Source: Xanthobacteraceae bacterium (GTDB lineage: Bacteria; Pseudomonadota; Alphaproteobacteria; Rhizobiales; Xanthobacteraceae). From it: 7,489 nucleotides of DNA. This document shows, in pieces, positions 4,983-7,489 of this stretch (position 1 is the stretch's first letter; each line of letters begins with the position of its first letter). The stretch spans positions 1-7,489 of the forward strand of contig JASHYD010000989.1 of the NCBI GenBank assembly GCA_030043175.1, written 5' to 3'. The notes under the pieces are model-generated. The model was not told where the DNA came from and made no database searches. It saw nothing but the letters and a program-made list of their open reading frames with translations. A program made the position numbers and the translations under genes.

Positions 4983-6583
4983 TGCGCGACCTGTTTTTGA
5001 TCGGACCGGACGGGGAACGGCAGGCACTCGCCCCCGAAACCGCTGGCGCCAAGGCGGCCGAGCTGTGGCGGATGGCTCGGCTCGGCCTGACCGTACCGCC
5101 AGCCGTCGTGCTCTCGACCCATCTGTGCGAGCCGCTTAACCGCGGCGACAATGAGGCCGAGCACATCTTCGATCGATGTCTTGGCGATGGCATCAGCTAT
5201 CTCGAACGGGCGACCGGCCGCGGCTTCGGCGATCCGCGCAATCCATTGCTGGTCTCGGTGCGATCAGGCGCAGCACGCTCGATGCCGGGCATGCTGGATA
5301 CGGTGCTCGACGTTGGGCTCAATGTGAGGACGGTGCGCGGCCTGATCCGGCTCACCGGCAATCCGCGTCTTGCGTGGGATTCATATCGCCGCTTTGTGCA
5401 AGGCTTTGCGGAGGTCGTGTGGGGTATGCCCCCTGCGCCATTTGCTGCGCGGCTCGACGCTGTCAAGCGCGCTGAGGCGGTCGCACACGACAGCGAACTC
5501 GATCCCGAGGCCCTCGAGCATCTCGCCAATTCTTATCGCTCTATTGCCGCCGAGACCAAAGGCAAGGAATTTCCAGACGATCCGGTCAGTCAGCTTACTG
5601 CGGTCGCACGTGCTGTGTATCGATCGTGGGACGCTGAGAAGGCACGCACCTATCGCGCTCTCAACAGGCTGGATGGCCTGCATGGCACGGCGGTTACAGT
5701 CCAGGCTATGGTGTTCGGTAACAGCGGCGGCAGGTCCGGCGCCGGGGTCGCTTTCACCCGCAATCCGGCGACTGGCGCGAAGGAGCTGTACGCCGACTTT
5801 TTGTTTGATGCTCAGGGAGAGGACGTCGTTTCGGGGCGGCGACGCCCGAGCGACTGGAGCATGCTGGCCGCGAAACTGCCCGAGGTCGCTATTGCGCTTG
5901 CGCGCGGCGCCGAGCAGCTCGAACGCGAATTCCGTGACATGCAGGATATCGAATTCACGGTCGAAGATGCGAAGCTTTATTTTCTCCAGACGCGCGCTGG
6001 AAAGCGGACCCCGCGCGCGGCCCTCAAGATTGCTATTGACCTCGTGCGCGAGGGCCTGATCGATGAGGTGGAAGCGATACGCCGAGTGGGCGACATCGAC
6101 CCGGCCTCCACCGTCATGGCGCGCTTTGCCGACGCAGCAAAATCGATTGCGACGGCCACCCCGGCGTCAGTCGGCGTCGCGATAGGCCGCGTCGTCTTCG
6201 ATAGCAGGCGCGCCGCGACGCTCGCTGCCCGGGGCGATCCGGTCATTCTGGTGCGCCGGGAAACATCGACCGAGGACATCCTAGGTCTCAATGCCGCTGC
6301 GGGAATCCTCACTGCCGCCGGAGGCCGCACCGCCCACGCGGCGGTGGTGGCGCGCCAACTTGGGAAGGCTTGTCTGGTCGGCTGTTCGGCTCTGACGATC
6401 GATGCTGAGCACCGGAGCGCTAGCATTGCCGGTCAGACCCTTGCCGAAGGGGACTGGCTGTCCCTCGACGCCGAAAGCGGTGAAATCTATCTCGGCAAAC
6501 GCGACATCCTGCACGACAAGCCGCACGCCGAGCTCGCGGAGATCGAGTCGTGGAAATCCAAAATTGCCACGAGCGCAACGTGA
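4982..6583 (+). CDS. PPDK-like protein lacking the pyruvate/PEP-binding barrel
   Basis: This 533-aa protein corresponds to the N-terminal ~60% of pyruvate phosphate dikinase (full enzymes are about 870-900 aa). The ATP-grasp part includes AGAKAAELWRMARLGLTVPP (21-40), NPLLVSVRSGAARSMPGMLD (87-106), GTAVTVQAMVFGN (235-247), GVAFTRNPATG (255-265), QGEDVVSG (278-285), RDMQDIEFTVE (318-328) and LQTRAGKRT (335-343). The swivelling domain has GILTAAGGRTAHAAVVAR (441-458) with catalytic His452. The conserved Thr two residues earlier (450) is kept, and the usual Ser451 is Ala. The protein ends after GEIYLGKRDIL plus a short charged tail. No barrel sequence follows in any frame, and the stop is clean, so this looks like a natural short form and not a frameshift. 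It should make phosphohistidine from ATP, but the final acceptor is unknown. It is translationally coupled to the PhoU-like gene. Confidence 0.88.
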   Translation: MRDLFLIGPDGERQALAPETAGAKAAELWRMARLGLTVPPAVVLSTHLCEPLNRGDNEAEHIFDRCLGDGISYLERATGRGFGDPRNPLLVSVRSGAARSMPGMLDTVLDVGLNVRTVRGLIRLTGNPRLAWDSYRRFVQGFAEVVWGMPPAPFAARLDAVKRAEAVAHDSELDPEALEHLANSYRSIAAETKGKEFPDDPVSQLTAVARAVYRSWDAEKARTYRALNRLDGLHGTAVTVQAMVFGNSGGRSGAGVAFTRNPATGAKELYADFLFDAQGEDVVSGRRRPSDWSMLAAKLPEVAIALARGAEQLEREFRDMQDIEFTVEDAKLYFLQTRAGKRTPRAALKIAIDLVREGLIDEVEAIRRVGDIDPASTVMARFADAAKSIATATPASVGVAIGRVVFDSRRAATLAARGDPVILVRRETSTEDILGLNAAAGILTAAGGRTAHAAVVARQLGKACLVGCSALTIDAEHRSASIAGQTLAEGDWLSLDAESGEIYLGKRDILHDKPHAELAEIESWKSKIATSAT

Positions 6584-6669
6584 GGGTACCCGTATCTTAG
6601 GCTGAAGTTTCGCAATAGAGTGCTGCAGTGGTCGTGAAAGCTGGCACCCGTCATTCTGGATCGAGAGTG
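6584..6669 (+). other. Intergenic spacer after the PPDK-like gene
   Basis: An 8-bp palindrome GGGTACCC (6584-6591) directly follows the stop. There is no T-run terminator. A weak purine stretch (GAGAG, 6663-6667) precedes the ATG at 6670. Confidence 0.4.
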
Positions 6670-6750
6670 ATGATCACAAGGAGATCGATTCTTGGCTACG
6701 CGGCGACTGCGATTGCAGCACCGGTGGCGCTTCATAGCTTCCGGATTTAA
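6670..6750 (+). pseudogene. 5' end of a gene for a Tat-exported protein, cut by intron sequence
   Basis: From ATG 6670 the plus strand encodes 26 residues beginning MITRRSILGYAATAIAAP and stopping at TAA 6748-6750. TRRSIL followed by a small-residue hydrophobic stretch is a typical twin-arginine signal peptide start, so this was probably the beginning of an exported periplasmic protein. Its codons run into the antisense group II maturase sequence at about 6719-6727, and everything after that point reads as intron on the other strand, leaving no mature protein. What the protein was cannot be told. The upstream purine-rich GAGAG sits only 2-6 nt before the ATG, so translation would be weak. A chance open frame is possible, but the order Met-x-x-Arg-Arg-hydrophobic exactly up to the junction argues for a real gene start. 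Confidence 0.5.
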
Positions 6751-6997
6751 TGCGTTCCAGGAGATCCCTAAGGTTGGCCTCGAGGTTCGCCTCATATTCC
6801 TGGGCCGTTGCGCCGTCGATGCCGGTCGCCCCATCCTTGCGGGTCCGCATGTAGGCTTCTCGCATCCATTCGAAGTCGATGACGTGGTTCAGCGAGAACA
6901 GCACTGTTCCCGGCTTTTTCCTCGCCAGTTCGACTATCCAATGCCGTTTCGTTAACAGGTTTGCAGGGTCCATGTCCCTTCCCGTGTTGCCTGGCAA
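6719..6997 (-). pseudogene. ltrA: N-terminal fragment of a group II intron reverse transcriptase/maturase
   Basis: The minus strand encodes MDPANLLTKRHWIVELARKK, then MRTRKDGATGIDGATAQEYE, then LRDLLERIKSGSYEAPPV. This is the N-terminal RT0 region of bacterial group II intron-encoded proteins. The family continues with RRxYIPKADG..RPLGIP (RT1), but here the frame leaves the homology after APPV and reads unrelated residues to a stop at 6674. All polymerase motifs (including YADD), the maturase and any endonuclease domain are missing. The start may be TTG at 6997 or ATG at 6973. The frame is open further upstream (text such as ETPYLQRGAPDFYPNREP) without an ATG. The fragment cannot encode a working maturase. 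Confidence 0.85.
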
Positions 6998-7489
6998 TGG
7001 TTCTCTATTGGGATAGAAATCGGGCGCGCCTCGCTGTAGGTAGGGGGTTTCCGTTCCTGCTCTTTCGATTGCAAGACGGGTTCACAGTCCCACCATGGCT
7101 CACGGTTCCCGAAGCCCCCCTATAATCCCGGATGGCCAGATTTCCCAGGTCCGGTTTGAAACCCTGGCTTTCTTCCGCAGGCCTTCCCAAGTTTGGAGAG
7201 GTTTAAACGCTAGTCCGTGTACACCCCCGCCATTCTGGTTTACCTCCAGCCTCGTCTCATGACCTGTTCGTGGCGTTACGCCGGTTTTATCAAGCCGACC
7301 GCCATACGGCCAAGAAGCCGCCAAGTGTCTTGAGCCCCTTTGCCCAACTTCGGTATTACCTCCGTTGGGGAGATGTGAGTGCCATCTCCTCCGAGGGCGT
7401 TACCCCTCCGTCATCGCTCCTACGGGCTCATGTGCCACTCCCGTTGGGCTCTCTCCTGCTTCGGCATTTAGCCTCGTTTGAAGAGTCTT
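6998..7489 (-). mobile_element. 5' RNA portion of a truncated group II intron
   Basis: On the minus strand this stretch leads directly into the maturase start, the place where domains I-III of a group II intron lie. It has many short GC stems, for example around 7133-7160 (CCAGGGTTTCAAACCGGACCTGG) and 7255-7310, and lacks a convincing gene; the minus-strand frame at 7100-7324 is a shadow of the kind often miscalled in these introns. Domains V and VI and the intron 3' end should lie below 6719 but are not present there, so the element is 3'-truncated. The 5' boundary (GUGYG-like) is not identified and may lie beyond the right edge. The intron class cannot be assigned from this alone. Confidence 0.6.

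Noticed and set aside
6584..6718. Search for a PPDK C-terminal barrel continuing after a frameshift
   Set aside because: No frame shows the barrel motifs (such as the GxGLxRTEHMF region), so the short PPDK-like protein is not explained by a local frameshift.
7100..7324. Minus-strand 74-codon open frame within the intron 5' region
   Set aside because: It lies where structured group II intron RNA is expected and has no protein-like motif; frames like this are often miscalled in such introns.
1..7489. CRISPR array, rRNA genes or toxin-antitoxin pair
   Set aside because: No regularly spaced direct repeats, rRNA signature or paired small genes with antitoxin-like domains were seen. The convergent HGG-type genes do not have a toxin-antitoxin layout.

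Overview
The window is GC-rich chromosomal DNA that best fits an alphaproteobacterium, probably of the Rhizobiales type. This rests on codon use, a near-consensus FixK/FNR-type box, the style of the mobile-element remnants and the group II intron. The taxon is inferred and was not tested by any search.

Layout. Positions 1-1700 are a decayed accessory stretch. It holds the tail of a conserved hypothetical gene at the left edge, roughly 400 bp without a convincing gene but with a strong GC stem-loop, the C-terminal scrap of a transposase (minus strand), and two convergent small genes of the HGGxSTG cysteine/histidine family. One of these two is broken by an apparent 1-nt deletion. Positions 1913-6583 are the well-preserved core: a CHAD-domain gene on the minus strand and, divergently, a tightly coupled two-gene operon on the plus strand. 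The first operon gene encodes a 643-aa protein of unrecognised N-terminal type with a PhoU/DUF47-like C-terminal helical domain. The second encodes a 533-aa pyruvate phosphate dikinase (PPDK)-like protein that keeps the ATP-binding and phosphohistidine domains but has no pyruvate/PEP-binding barrel. From 6584 onward the sequence is decayed again. A plus-strand gene start encoding a twin-arginine signal peptide runs directly into a truncated group II intron: antisense maturase N-terminus and 5' intron RNA on the minus strand, continuing to the right edge.

How the core may work. CHAD domains bind polyphosphate, PhoU/DUF47 domains are metal-binding phosphate-signalling folds, and the PPDK N-terminal half makes phosphohistidine from ATP. 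Their clustering suggests a phosphate/polyphosphate-linked phosphoryl-transfer module in which the usual pyruvate acceptor has been replaced or lost. The shared intergenic region carries a FixK/FNR-like box placed about 41.5-42.5 bp upstream of a plausible start point for the CHAD gene, suggesting low-oxygen control. The module and its function are inferences; the domain contents are read from the protein sequences.
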